A stretch of 64,000 nucleotides of DNA from Sophora flavescens. Lineage: Eukaryota > Streptophyta > Magnoliopsida > Fabales > Fabaceae. Position 1 is the first letter of the stretch. Each line of letters opens with the position of its first letter. Shown here piece by piece: positions 54,051 to 64,000 of this stretch. A model generated the notes under the pieces. The model made no database searches. It was not told the origin of the DNA and saw nothing but the letters and a program-made list of their open reading frames with translations. The stretch spans positions 5,731,293 through 5,795,292 of the forward strand of contig CM061062.1 of assembly GCA_030762895.1 (NCBI GenBank). The letters are read 5' to 3'. A program made the position numbers and the translations under genes.

Positions 54051-55082
54051 CACAGTTCCATCAAAATAAATCCAACATATTTTAAATCATCACAAACAGT
54101 TCATATTACTAATATATACGACTACTAGTCCTCAGGCATACTCCCTTTACCTTTGAAGACAAGAGAAAGATCATTCATTCCGGGTTCCACAGTTTCCTTA
54201 TTGTTCCACGAAATTTCGCAAGATTGAACATCCACTGACGACTTGACTTGACGTTATAGGTTACTCTGACACTTTGCAACATGTGCACACAGCTCTCTAG
54301 ATCACAAATTTTGTCTTCCCCAAGAAAACGTAACCACGACAATATCCCAGAGAGGGAGTCAAAGCATTTTCACAACCAGACAAAACACATAATCAGCTAC
54401 TCATCATCAAACGCTCACTCTAAATTGATTTTAAATACTCAATTTCACAAATAGAGCTAACTTCAATAAAAAATCAGATTTGGGACTTTAGGGTTCATAA
54501 ATTAATTTGGGGAAAACTCGTTTTAACTAAAGAATAATGAGATTGGTTAAGGGAAACATTAATTCACAGTCCCATTTGCATAAAACATGTGTTAATTTCA
54601 CACTTTGTAACTGAAATCCAAAATCTTAGGATTATGGTTTCAAAATCAGTTTGGGGATTTTTCAACTAGAAGAGATTAGGGGTAAAACACTTACCCAAGG
54701 TGAAGAGGAAAGGGTGCAGCAACCAAACAGAGGGGCGGCGGTGGCGGCATCATTGCGGCGGTGCAGTGGTGACTCCGGCGAGTTCTAAAAGATGGTTGGA
54801 ACATGGGTTTTTGCGTGGACACCACGAGGAAGAAGGAGGAGATGACAACCATGAGAGTCTGGCGTGGTGGGGGAAACGGCGGAGCACGACAGCGGTGCGT
54901 CCGCGACGGTGACAAACCACTACGCACGGCGAGGAGCACGAACCAGCTGCGTGAGATGAGAGCTTGATGTGGGTGGTTGTCCTCTTGCTCCTAGCGGCGA
55001 CGGATGGCGGTTGTGGAGGAGGAGGAAGATGAAGTGGGGAGGAAGAAGAAGTGAGAAAGGAAAGAAAAAGAAAGAAAGAAGT

Positions 55083-55155
55083 GTGGGGGGTGGGGTGGGG
55101 GTGGGGGTGGGGGTGTGGGGGGGGGGGGGGGGGGGGGGTGGGGGTGGGGGAGGGA
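55083..55155 (+). repeat. G-rich tract with quadruplex potential
   Basis: Many runs of four or more G separated by single T, including one run of over 20 G. Far exceeds the usual G-quadruplex pattern (four GGG runs with short loops). Lies in solo LTR F. Confidence 0.9.
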
Positions 55156-55747
55156 GCGTCGTGACCTGATGGAAGGAAAAGGAAAAAAAATTGTGTTGTT
55201 ATAATATTTTTTTTCCTTTTAGTTAGTAGTAGGTAAATATGTGGTTGAGATTGAGTCTTAGGAAATTTAACTAATATTGATCCTTGGATCTAAAACAATG
55301 ATTGATAAAAATATACTTTCAAAATTCAGATTAGAGTAAAGATTGAGGGTTGAATTTACCAACCAAGAAAATCAGTGATCCAAAAATTAACCTCAAGTTA
55401 ATGCCAAAACTATTTATTTTTCAAAACTAAAATCACCTAGAGTACAATAGATAATAAATTTCTTTCAATCATATCATTTGAAATATTTTTCTAAACAAAT
55501 ATTAATAGTGACAATAACATAATATTATTGTCTAGTAAGCGTGTATACACAGAAATACAGTAGTGTTAATGCACTCAATAAAATAATTTTAAAAGAGTAA
55601 ATGAAATTACTCAAGATTAAGCATCATAAAATAAGTAAAAATTAATGTCCAAATAATTATCATTCTATTAAAAATAATATAGATAGATATATTTTAACGA
55701 TATTGAAAAATCATAAAAACCGGGGTGTTACAGATTGTATCTTGTAG

Positions 55748-55937
55748 GTCAGTTATGGAAATCGAAGGTGGAGGTAGACGTGGTTGAGGACGTGGTTGTG
55801 ACCGTTGAAGAGGCCGTAGAGGTGGCCGAATGGATGCACAAGGTGATTTGGAGGAACACTATGAAGATGCCAGTGGACCTGATTATGCAGCTCAAGCGAT
55901 GGCAGGTGCTGCTGCTGTTAGACTCAATGACTAAGAG
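55748..55937 (+). pseudogene. Gypsy E gag, N-terminal part
   Basis: After the primer site and the solo LTR, the original element resumes: ATG at 55755 and a Gly-Arg-rich start with two stops (likely CGA to TGA changes), then LEEHYEDASGPDYAAQAMAGAAAVRLND. An insertion separates it from the rest of gag at 57602. Confidence 0.6.
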
Positions 55938-57601
55938 ATTTTGATATATGACAAATACAACTTAATGTGTATGCAAGTGTTTTTAGTATCAAATTATAAA
56001 GACAGGTATCAAGCAGTAATCAACAAGTTCAGTGATCAAAGACAAGGAAAATATTCAAGGAAGAACTTGAAGGAATCGAAAGAGCTAAATGAAGGAGTCA
56101 AAGAGCAAAGACAAAGATCAACGGAATCATCAAGACAAAACTTTAAAGGAGAAATTAGATTTAAGTCTTAGATGATTTGTAAGAGAAAGAAATCTCTTAG
56201 TCACAAAAAGCTCAATTAAAAAGATGCATGAAGAAAATCATTTTTCATAACCTGTATTAAAAGGAATAAGTTTTCGTTAATGAAAATGATTTTTGGAAAT
56301 AAGAAGTACTCGTCCAAAGCGCTCGTCCAAACACAAGTGATCGAAGCGCTCGTCCAACATAAGTGACAGAAGCGCTAGTCCACTAAAGTGATAGAAGTGC
56401 TCGACCACTAAAGTGATACAAGCGCTCGTCCACTAAAGTGACAGAAGTGCTCGTCCTCTAAAGTGATAGAAGTGCTCGTCCACACATGTCTTTGGACTTG
56501 CTAGGATCTTAATGAGAAGATCCGTCCAATGACGTGGCATATGGAGCTCGTCTACTAGCCCGTCCGAATGTAAAATCTTAATGGCTAGATGGACGCGGTT
56601 ATTTTTAAGATGGACGTGAATTCTATAAGAACTATCAGAATCTTATTTCAAGAACCAGAATCAAGAAACCAAATTCTGTTAATCAGATCTAAATCTGTTT
56701 TGATTAATCCCAACGACTATAACTTGTTTTCTATATAAAGAGGGATCAAAGGAACACTTAAAAAAAATGAATAACATCGATCATAACATATCGAATACAA
56801 TACATATATCATTCATCATCTTTCTTGAGCTTACTGTGAAAAGAGTGTTTCGTTCTCGTAAGTGCTTCAATTTGTTTATGACACTATTGAGAGTTAGGAA
56901 CCAATTTTTGTTTTAATTTTTGATTGTAAAGAGAGAGGGAGTCTCTCTGAGTGATTAGGGTGAGGTATCCCTAAGGAAGAACATTGAGGCTCTTCACAAG
57001 AGTGTGGTATCTCGAGGTGAATGAGTGCTCTGTGGTGTAAAGGTTTTTCAAGCTACCTGGTAAAGCTTGTGTGTTATTGTGTGAAATCCCACGGGTGGAG
57101 TGGGGACTGGATGTAGGTCATAGTGGAGGTGACTGAACCAGGATAAATCTGGTTGTGTGGTATCTCTAAACTCAAACTCCTTTACTTTCTGTTTATGATC
57201 AAGAACCTGTGATTTTGATGTTTAAAGTTCAATATAATTTCTGTTCTTGATCTGTATAAACTGAATTGAAACCTGAGACTGATAGTAATCAAGACTGTGT
57301 TATCTGTGTTCAAAACTGAGTCGATAAAAACCATTCTTGATTGCTGAAACTAAACTATAACTGAAATTGAAACCTGCAAGTTTGCTCTTGCTTGTTAATT
57401 CTTGTATCTGAAACTTGCATAACTTGTTATTAATCTTTCTTATCCTCATCACTTTCTATTCAAGATTTTATATAAGCCCATCATTGATTTTGTAAAAGAT
57501 CTTGAGGCCACAAATCCGCAACTCTGATTTGAAAAGTTTTGTAAAATTTTTTTAAGAGGGAAATAATTTTTGAAAACTCAATTCACCCCCCCCCCCCCCT
57601 C
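55933..57601 (+). mobile_element. Non-coding insertion in gypsy E gag
   Basis: Starts near TTTTGATATATGAC and ends in GAAAACTCAATTCACCCCCCCCCC, resembling the element at 27385-29285. It contains a 30 bp minisatellite. No protein domain was seen. The flanks (TCAATGACTAAGAG left, CTCTTGAGTCATTGA right) are near-perfect inverted copies of each other. Confidence 0.55.
56306..56485. repeat. Minisatellite, units of about 30 bp
   Basis: Six to seven imperfect copies of GCGCTCGTCCACTAAAGTGA followed by TAGAA or CAGAA. Confidence 0.85.
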
Positions 57602-58957
57602 TTGAGTCATTGAAGCCAAAACAACAGCTGCTGTTATTGCTCTTCAAACTGTTGCGATGAATACACAGACTCAAGCTGCTGCTGAAGGAAAGGGACTGAC
57701 GGTTTTTAGACGTCAGAATCCACCCCGATTTCATGGAGAAGCTGATCGTAATAAGGCGGATCTATGGATAGAAGAACTGGAGAATTTTTTTGATTTAATC
57801 CATACTCAAGAAGACGTCAAGGTTCCGTATGCTACCTTCTTATCGTTAGGAGATGCTGAATACTGGTGGAAAGAGACCAAACAACTGCTGCTTGCTAACC
57901 AGGACGAGATTACTTGGAATGTCTTCCTTGAGGCTTTTTTGGAAAAATATTTTCCTCAAAGTGCTAGGATTGAGAAAGAACAAGCATTCTTAAGCCTGAA
58001 ACAGATGTCTCGGTCTGTAGGAGAATATACTGCGAGGTTTGAGTCGCTTGCCAAGTATTTCTGATTCTTTCAAGCACAGCCCAATGAAAGCTGGAAATGC
58101 GAGAGATTTGAAGCTGGCTTGATGTTTGAAATCAAAGAATCTCTTTTGCCAATGCAGATAAGGAATTTCCAAGCTCTGGTGGAAATGAGTCGAAAAATGA
58201 ACAGATGAGGAAGGAGAAAGATAGTCAAGGAAATGTCGGAGGACCATCCAGATCCAAAACCTAATTCCAAGATCAACGAGGGAAGCAAGCTCAGAGGAAA
58301 CCATACTATAGACCACCCGGGAACAACCAGAGCCAACAGTCGTACCGTCTAGTTGTTGCTGCATCTGGCAGTGGGATCCAGAGGAATCAGAACCAAGGTT
58401 TTTCTCAGAAGTTTCACAAATGTGGAAGTTCCAACCATGTCACAAATGATTGTCAGTTGACAGGAATTCAATGTTTTAGATGCGGCAAGATAGGACATAT
58501 GGCTAAAGACTGCTATACCCAAATATCTGCACTAGTTTCCAACAACTCTAAGACTAACAACCCAACGTCTAAGGGAAGGGTTTATACCATGAGTGGAAAT
58601 GAAGCTTCACAATCTGATGATTTGATACAAGGTAATTGTGACATAGCTGGTAATCTCTTAACGGTACTTTTTGATTCGGGTGCAACGCACTCTTTTATTT
58701 CGATGGATAGTGTGAGACATTTAGAATTACCTGTTTCTTCTATGTCATATGATTTAATTGTTTCAACTCCTACTGCTGAACCCGTTATTGTGAACTCAAT
58801 CTATCTAAACTGTCCTATTATCATTCAGGATAGACATTTTTCTTGTGAATCTGATGTTCTTGCCTTTAATACAGTTAGATGTAATTTTAGGCATGGATTG
58901 GTTATCTTCCAACCATATCCTTTTAGACTGTGCTCAGAAAACTTTAGTTTTTCCTGA
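57602..58957 (+). pseudogene. Gypsy E gag and protease
   Basis: Gag 57657-58064: PPRFHGEADRNKADLWIEEL, DAEYWWKETKQLL, FLEKYFPQSARIEKE and FLSLKQMSRSVGEYTARFE are typical gypsy Gag. An in-frame TGA follows KYF and frameshifts follow. CX2CX4HX4C knuckle CFRCGKIGHMAKDC near 58483. The protease active site LFDSGATHSFIS lies near 58670. The protease frame ends early at 58957. Confidence 0.87.
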
Positions 58958-59049
58958 TCCTGAGATTTCTGGATTTTTATCTACCAACCAAGTAAGAACA
59001 TCAGGAATGCCTGTTTTTATCTAGCTTAGAAATCGAGGGGGAGATCGAT

Positions 59050-59997
59050 TTGAGTACTGTGCCTATAGTAAAAGAGTTTCCAGATGTTTTCCCCAACGAT
59101 GTTCCGGGTTTACCACCGATTCAAGATATCGATTTCTCCATCGATTTAGTTCCAGGAACCGGTCCGATTTCTATCGCTCCATACCAAATGTCGCCCAAAG
59201 AGCTAGTAGAATTGAAAGCTCAACTGGAGGATCTTTTATCAAAGCAATTCATTCGACCAAGTGTATCCCCGTGGGGAGCACCAGTTCTGCTAGTGAGAAA
59301 GAAAGACGGAGGTTCGAGACTCTGCGTGGATTTCCGACAACTCAACAAGGTGACGATCAAGAATAAATACCCCTTGCCACGCATTGATGATTTGATGGAT
59401 CAATTGAGAAGATCCGTGGTATTCTCAAAGATCGATCTAAGGACGGGTTATCATCAAATTCGGGTAAAGACCGAAGATTTACCCAAGACTGCGTTCAGAA
59501 CTCGTTATGGACATTATGAGTATCTCGTAATGCCTTTTGGAGTGACGAATGCACCTGCTATTTTCATGGACTATATGGATTGGATTTTTCGTCCGTTTCT
59601 TGATAGGTTCGTCGTAGTATTTATTGATGATATTCTCATTTACTCAAAGAGTTATGAGGAACATGAAGAACATTTGCAACATGTTTTACAAATCTTACGT
59701 GAGAAGGTTTTATACGTAAAGCTTTCCAAATGCGAGTTTTGGCTCGAGGAAGTGAAATTATTGGGGCATGTGATTACTAAAGAGGGAATTGCAGTAGATC
59801 CTGCCAAAGTGGAAGCTGTAGTTTCTTGGGAAAGACCGAAAACGGTGACGGAAATACGAAGCTTTGTTGGTTTAGCAGGATATTATTGGAGATTTATTGA
59901 AGGATTTTCAAAGATAGTAGCACCTTTGACTCAACTTACAAAGAAAGAACAACCTTTTGTATGGACTGAGAAGTGCGAGGAAAGCTTCCAAAGATAA
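59050..59997 (+). CDS. Gypsy E reverse transcriptase
   Basis: 315 codons without a stop. It begins with FPDVFPNDVPGLPP, contains SPWGAPVLLVRKKDGG, RLCVDFRQLNKVTIKNKYPL, FSKIDLRTGYHQIRV and the catalytic FIDDILIYSK (the YXDD-type motif, here FIDD), and ends with GLAGYYWRFIEGFSKI. RT copies DNA from the element's RNA in the virus-like particle. The frame closes at 59997 and RNase H continues in an overlapping frame from about 59973, a frameshift relative to the single polyprotein expected. Confidence 0.93.
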   Translation: MSTVPIVKEFPDVFPNDVPGLPPIQDIDFSIDLVPGTGPISIAPYQMSPKELVELKAQLEDLLSKQFIRPSVSPWGAPVLLVRKKDGGSRLCVDFRQLNKVTIKNKYPLPRIDDLMDQLRRSVVFSKIDLRTGYHQIRVKTEDLPKTAFRTRYGHYEYLVMPFGVTNAPAIFMDYMDWIFRPFLDRFVVVFIDDILIYSKSYEEHEEHLQHVLQILREKVLYVKLSKCEFWLEEVKLLGHVITKEGIAVDPAKVEAVVSWERPKTVTEIRSFVGLAGYYWRFIEGFSKIVAPLTQLTKKEQPFVWTEKCEESFQR

Positions 59998-60413
59998 AAG
60001 AACGACTTACAACTTCACCGATATTAATACTTCCTGAACCAGATGAACCTTATGAAGTATATTGCGATGCTTCACATCAAGGCTCAGGCTGTGTGTTGAT
60101 GCAACATCGAAAGGTTGTAGCCTATGCGTCACGTCAACTGAAGACTTATGAGAGGAATTATCCGACGCAAGATCTGGAGTTAGCCATGGTGGTCTTTGCA
60201 CTGGAAATGTGGAGACACCATCTCCATGGAGCAAAGTTTGATATTTTTAGTGACCACAAGAGTTTGAAGTACCTGTTTGACCAAAAGGAACTCAACATAA
60301 GGCAGAGACGGTGGATGGAGTTCCTAAAAGATTATGACTTCACGTTACAGTATCATCCATGCAAAGCAAACCTGGTAGCAGATGCACCGAGTCGGAAAGC
60401 CATACATATTTAA
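59973..60413 (+). pseudogene. Gypsy E RNase H (frameshifted from RT)
   Basis: ILPEPDEPYEVYCDASHQGSG with the first catalytic Asp, then VLMQHRKVVAYASRQLK, NYPTQDLELAMVVFALEMWRHHL with the Glu and IFSDHKSLKYLF with the next Asp, then QRRWMEFLKDYDF. A TAA at 60411 ends the frame before the integrase. Confidence 0.9.
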
Positions 60414-60803
60414 ACTATGATGGTGAAAGAACTCGATTTGATAGAGAAGTTTCATGATCTTAACTTAGTCACGGAAGTAAGCAAAGATAAGATAAGTGTA
60501 GGAATGATCAAGATTTCTAGTGGACTGATGGAATAAATACGAGAACAGCAAGGTGTGGATGCGTTCATCCGGGAGAAGAAAGACTTGATGGAAAAAGGAA
60601 AAGCTACTGAGTTCACCTTAGGATTGGATCAAATTCTAAGATGCAAAAGAAGGATCTGTGTACCAGATGATCCGGAGATGAAGAAAATGATTCTGGAAGA
60701 ATCACACAAGAGCAAGCCGAGTATTCATCCAGGATCAACAAAGATGTATCAAGACTTGAAAAAGATTTTGGTGGCCAGGTATGAAATAGCAAGTTGCAGA
60801 GTA
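60414..60803 (+). pseudogene. Gypsy E integrase N-terminus, cut by element G
   Basis: Starts in the RNase H-integrase linker. 60555-60803 includes RRICVPDDPEMKKMILEESH, SIHPGSTKMYQDLKK and CRVC; the His and Cys residues belong to the integrase HHCC zinc finger. It ends at the last Cys pair where element G starts; the catalytic core is absent. Confidence 0.85.
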
Positions 60804-62067
60804 TGTGGCATTGGTCGCGCTGTCGCCACGCGCCAAAAAGCGAGCGATTTACAAAATAATGTAGATAGGGAGCGACAACTCGGATATCGTCTCACAAGGA
60901 CTCTTTGGTTGTTGTTATTAACACAAAATCAGTTTTGGGGGGTTTGGATTGAATGCAAGTAAGAAAACAAAACAGAAAACAGAGCAATAAAAACAAAGCA
61001 GTTAAAGAGATTATCAAATAAACTAAAGACGATTAACCTACTATTCTTGGTTTCTCACTATCATTGGTTCATGTAAATTCCAAGCCCGAAGCAGATTCTA
61101 ATCCCCTTTCGGTTGTAGCAACAATTAACAAACGAAATCGCTACTACAGATATATGTCCCTATTCCCGAATTAAGCAAACAGGGTTAAGCCCTTCGTGAA
61201 TTAAGCGAACACGAAACTAACACACGCGAATTAAGCAAATGCGATTAATTATAGGAACATAATATCACCGAAAATAAATTAACACAACCCAATATACTCC
61301 TGAATTAAGCAAACAGAAATATATAGCATGGCATTGAAAAGGGAAAAGCATACACAATAGGAAATACAAGAACCTCAAGTGTAGTGGAAATCGATTACAA
61401 TAGATTAATCCTAGAAAGTTAGTTCTCCATGGAAAAATGAAAACACACAGAAAAATCTAAAAACAATGGAGAAGCAAAAAGTTCTTCCAATCTGTCCAGA
61501 ACAGCCATTTATACTATTCAGAAATTTAGCCCACTCGCGAGGCGAACCCTCATTCGCGAGGCGAATATCATGAAGAGTCAGTAACGTTTGGTCTTCTCGC
61601 GGGGCGAAGTACTGCTCGCGTGGCGAGGAATGGAACAGTCATGGCTTCTGGTCTTCAGTCTCGCGAGGCGAGACATGGATCCGTGAGGTGACACAGAATG
61701 GGTTGCATTTCTCTGGAATAGTCAGCCTTCAGGGTCGCGAGACGAGGTGTTGTTCGCGGGGCGAACCAGAGAGGATGACATTTTTACTGTTCTGCTGGCT
61801 TTCAGGTTCGCGAGGCGAATTTCTCCAGACTTGAAATTTCCCTGATTCTTTATTCTCTTGACTTCTAACTTAACCTGAAAACAACAAAATAGCCATAAGT
61901 GCTTTATTTAACTCTAAATCAGCTAAATTAACCTAAAAATACTTAAACGACTCAAAACCTTGCTTGAGGACAATCTAATCTAATTTGGGTGAAAATAGGA
62001 TATAATTTGCACAAAACCCTGGTCATACTAGTCATAAAACTAGATGAGCCAGAGGCTGATCAAAATA
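60804..62067 (-). repeat. 3' LTR of element G
   Basis: About 1.26 kb. A TATA-like AGTATAAATGG (minus strand, near 61510) and an array of TCGCGAGGCGA-type motifs (61530-61820) lie inside. The start at 62067 is TA rather than TG, so this border is approximate. Confidence 0.6.
61530..61820. repeat. Dispersed TCGCGAGGCGA motif array
   Basis: About nine to ten copies of an 11 bp motif close to TCGCGAGGCGA (also TCGCGGGGCGA, TCGCGTGGCGA, TCGCGAGACGA) spaced 15-70 bp apart, in otherwise unrelated sequence. Confidence 0.8.
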
Positions 62068-64000
62068 CCCCAAACTTAAACTTTGCTTGTCCCCAAGAAA
62101 ACTACAACTCAAAAAATCAAAAAGACTCAAGACGTCGCAAGCTTAAGAGATTCAATCAACCTTGCACAAATTTCAAGCAATACAACAAAACAGTTTTCTT
62201 CAATGTCCCCCCTTTCAAACAAAGCAATCCCCACAATCATTTATTCTGAACAATTGAGAAATTCATCATTCAACCAATCATTAATCTAAGCAAGGGATCC
62301 AGTTACACACAAGAGGGAGATCACCAAATTTAAACAACTGCCTTCCTCACAAGGGAATTTAGTGTTTCACTCATCGCTCAATTTGTCTAGGTTATCAACA
62401 TTTCACTCAATTCACTTTTAAGAGCACTTCCCATAAATTTGATTTTCATCTCAAAATGATTCCCATAGAAAACATGCATACAACATCAAAAGGTCTTTTA
62501 TGGTTGTAATGGGGCCTGGCTAAGGGTAGGATATACAAAGGAACTAGGCTGAAGACCCTAGGAACTAAGAGAGCATGAAACAGTTTTTTACATTGAATTT
62601 CCACTCAAGTTCCTTTTTCCAATTTTCTTTTATGCTTTGGGTGACTACAGCCTTTTCCTTCAAATAGCCTTTTTGACATTTTTGCACTTTTTATTTATGT
62701 ATTTATTTTTTCCCTTTTTTTTTATTTTTTTATTTTTTATTATTTTTTTTTTTGCCTTTGGCTCCAAGCTTTTTATTATTATTTTTTTCTTTTTCTCAAT
62801 CCCAAAAAACATATCGCACCTTGTAGCCACCCCAAACTTAGTTTCTTGAAACCATTCTCTTTGCTAAGCTTCCATGCTCTCCTAATCCTAAGATCGGGTT
62901 AACATGGTTTCCCAGATTTTAGGCTTGTAACATAAGGTTATCAAGAATTAACAGGCTAATTAGGCTCAAAGGGGCTAACTATGGAACATGCATTAGGGAT
63001 GGTTATTTTAGGCTAAGTAGTTATTTACAAAGAAAGTGCCTAAATCATCTGAAGCAAACACATAAACATGCAAACCATAAAGAGATTCAAGCAAATTCGG
63101 GAAAGTGCAACTTGAAAGCGATTCACACAGTCAAAAACATGTTGGAGGCTCAAACCTCACCTGGACATTTTTGCAAATTGTTTGACAGAGATTCTATCCC
63201 TAGTGTGTGCTTCCTATCACCCCAAACTTATCATAAATCATGCCATCATAACAAAATCTCAAAGTTCAGTTTTCAATCATATGGGGATCACTTTTCAAAA
63301 ACAAAATTTTTTTCCAGCCTAGGGGGAATCATCACATCAATCATGCAATCAATCTGTGCAAAATCAATCAAATTCAATCAATCTCACCGACCAAAGACTC
63401 ATACAATTTATTCAAGAGCTAAAAGAAAGACAAGACAAAACAAAACTACAACTAGTTCCCTCCCCCACACTTAAAACATACATTGTCCCCAATGAAACAA
63501 TATAACTATAAAATCAGAGTGAGGGAAAGGAAAGGGTACTCCCTGATCAGGTGGCAGTGTAGATGGGAGCTTTTGCCTGGATCCCATTGCTTGTAGCATA
63601 AAGCCAAGGAGAGGGAGTTCATTCCATGGTCCCATAACTTGCAGCCTTGAGATAGGAGTGAGCACTTGACAATTATGGTGACCTTTCCCAATGCGGCGGA
63701 CCCATCACTTCCTCTTTGTGCAAAGATGACCGCTTCCTCAACAAAGTCCTCCCAATAAAATTGGGGTTCAACCCCTTGAACTGACCATGGTTCAAAATCC
63801 AGTCCCTCTGGTGGTTTCGCAGGGGGAGGTGGCAGATAGGTAGGGAGGGTCTCCGGCGCTGCTTCATCTTATGCATGTTCCTCATTCACTGCACTGACAA
63901 ATTTATCACCTGCTAAACATGCAGCAATCTCAGCACACACCACACAATGGTTAGTGTTAGTACAATCAGGACATGAAGAAATATCATCAAAGCCAGAAAT
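62068..64000 (-). other. 3' internal non-coding region of element G
   Basis: Contains the CCCCAAACTTA motif four times on the plus strand (62068, 62831, 63221 and, as CCCCCACACTTA, 63463), a poly-T-rich stretch at 62690-62790, and short minus-strand frames at 63885-63471 without a recognised domain. Confidence 0.5.

Larger units (their letters stand above)
52298..55732 (-). mobile_element. Solo LTR F, same family as E, inverted
   Basis: 3,435 bp from TGTAACACCCCC to GGGGTGTTACA. GATTG is repeated exactly on both sides (52293-52297 and 55733-55737). Its content is the reverse complement of the E LTR in large part, for example ATCTCCGGAGAT with AGTGGATATTGAAG. No internal region or second LTR is attached. 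It differs from E by lacking the ORF segment and by a G-rich region at 54690-55160. Confidence 0.92.
48853..60803 (+). mobile_element. Ty3/gypsy element E (probably Tekay/Del chromovirus), 3'-truncated
   Basis: 5' LTR 48853-52132, primer site TGGTATCAGAGC at 52137, then internal sequence interrupted by solo LTR F (52298-55732) and by a non-coding element in gag (about 55933-57601). Domain order gag, protease, RT, RNase H, integrase is that of Ty3/gypsy. Long LTRs, this primer site and the RT sequence suggest the Tekay/Del group; this is an inference. The element is cut at 60804, within the integrase zinc-finger region, by element G. Confidence 0.9.
60804..64000 (-). mobile_element. Athila/Tat-like gypsy element G, 3' LTR and 3' internal region
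   Basis: On the minus strand the LTR ends CCAATGCCACA at 60804 and seems to start near 62067, after AAGTTTAAGTTTGGGG, a purine tract typical of this group. Further upstream on that strand, near 63495-63460, is CATTGGGGACAATGTATG followed by TTTTAAGTGTGGGGGAGG, a phrase I know from the region after pol in Athila/Tat elements. No polyprotein domain lies in the window; the rest should be to the right. The 5' side is outside the window, so the target duplication cannot be checked. Confidence 0.7.

Noticed and set aside
53879..54085. 68-codon ORF with a Tyr-Ile repeat
   Set aside because: It is a translated TA microsatellite.
54691..55169. ORFs on both strands in G/C-rich DNA of solo LTR F
   Set aside because: They arise from compositional bias and the G-run; the two strands are open at once and no family is recognised.
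61530..61820. CRISPR-like array of short repeats
   Set aside because: Plant LTR context, irregular spacing and 11 bp units; not a CRISPR array.
62637..62849. Phe/Ile-rich 70-codon ORF
   Set aside because: Translation of a poly-T-rich stretch in the non-coding region of element G.

Overview
The window is plant nuclear DNA from a dicot, probably a legume. That inference rests on plant-type split genes with GT/AG introns, dense Ty1/copia and Ty3/gypsy retrotransposons, and repeat types I associate with legumes. Nothing prokaryotic is present: no operons, ribosome binding sites or CRISPR arrays. I recognised no tRNA or rRNA gene.

Layout. (1) 1-766: 3' end of a copia element with one LTR. (2) 896-23959, minus strand: a nuclear-pore membrane glycoprotein gene (GP210/NUP210). 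Twelve exons splice without a break into 909 codons and the gene runs off the left edge. Its eighth intron is 12.5 kb because three copia elements are nested in it (C minus, split by A plus, split by B plus). Other introns hold a solo LTR, a TRIM-like element, a hAT-like MITE and other dispersed repeats. (3) 23960-30570: intergenic, with a 3 x 114 bp tandem repeat and a 3.75 kb CACTA-like element that contains another non-coding element. (4) 30574-30785, plus strand: only the first two exons of an HDA2-like class IV histone deacetylase. (5) 31876-35295, plus strand: a complete six-exon GAA1 gene for the GPI transamidase complex, 703 aa.

(6) 35300-48850: repeat-derived intergenic DNA. It includes an LTR at 39064-39522, a minus-strand copia element (D) interrupted by part of a gypsy LTR, and inside that LTR a 1.19 kb foldback element with 381 bp inverted repeats and a perfect 9 bp target duplication. 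(7) 48853-60803: a plus-strand gypsy element (E), probably a chromovirus of the Tekay/Del type, with a 3.28 kb 5' LTR. A 3.4 kb solo LTR of the same family sits in it in inverted orientation with a perfect 5 bp duplication, and a 1.7 kb non-coding element interrupts its gag. (8) 60804-64000: the 3' part of a minus-strand Athila/Tat-like gypsy element that interrupts the integrase of E and continues past the window.

Only two host genes look functional: GP210 (nuclear pore) and GAA1 (GPI anchoring in the ER). They are divergently arranged, about 8 kb apart, and have no obvious functional link. Everything else is transposable-element DNA or gene debris. I did not find a new biological system. 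The most unusual items are a defective copia copy that seems to have moved recently (B), an ORF inside the 5' LTR of E that its sister LTR lacks, a solo LTR with 50 bp inverted ends, and the large foldback element.
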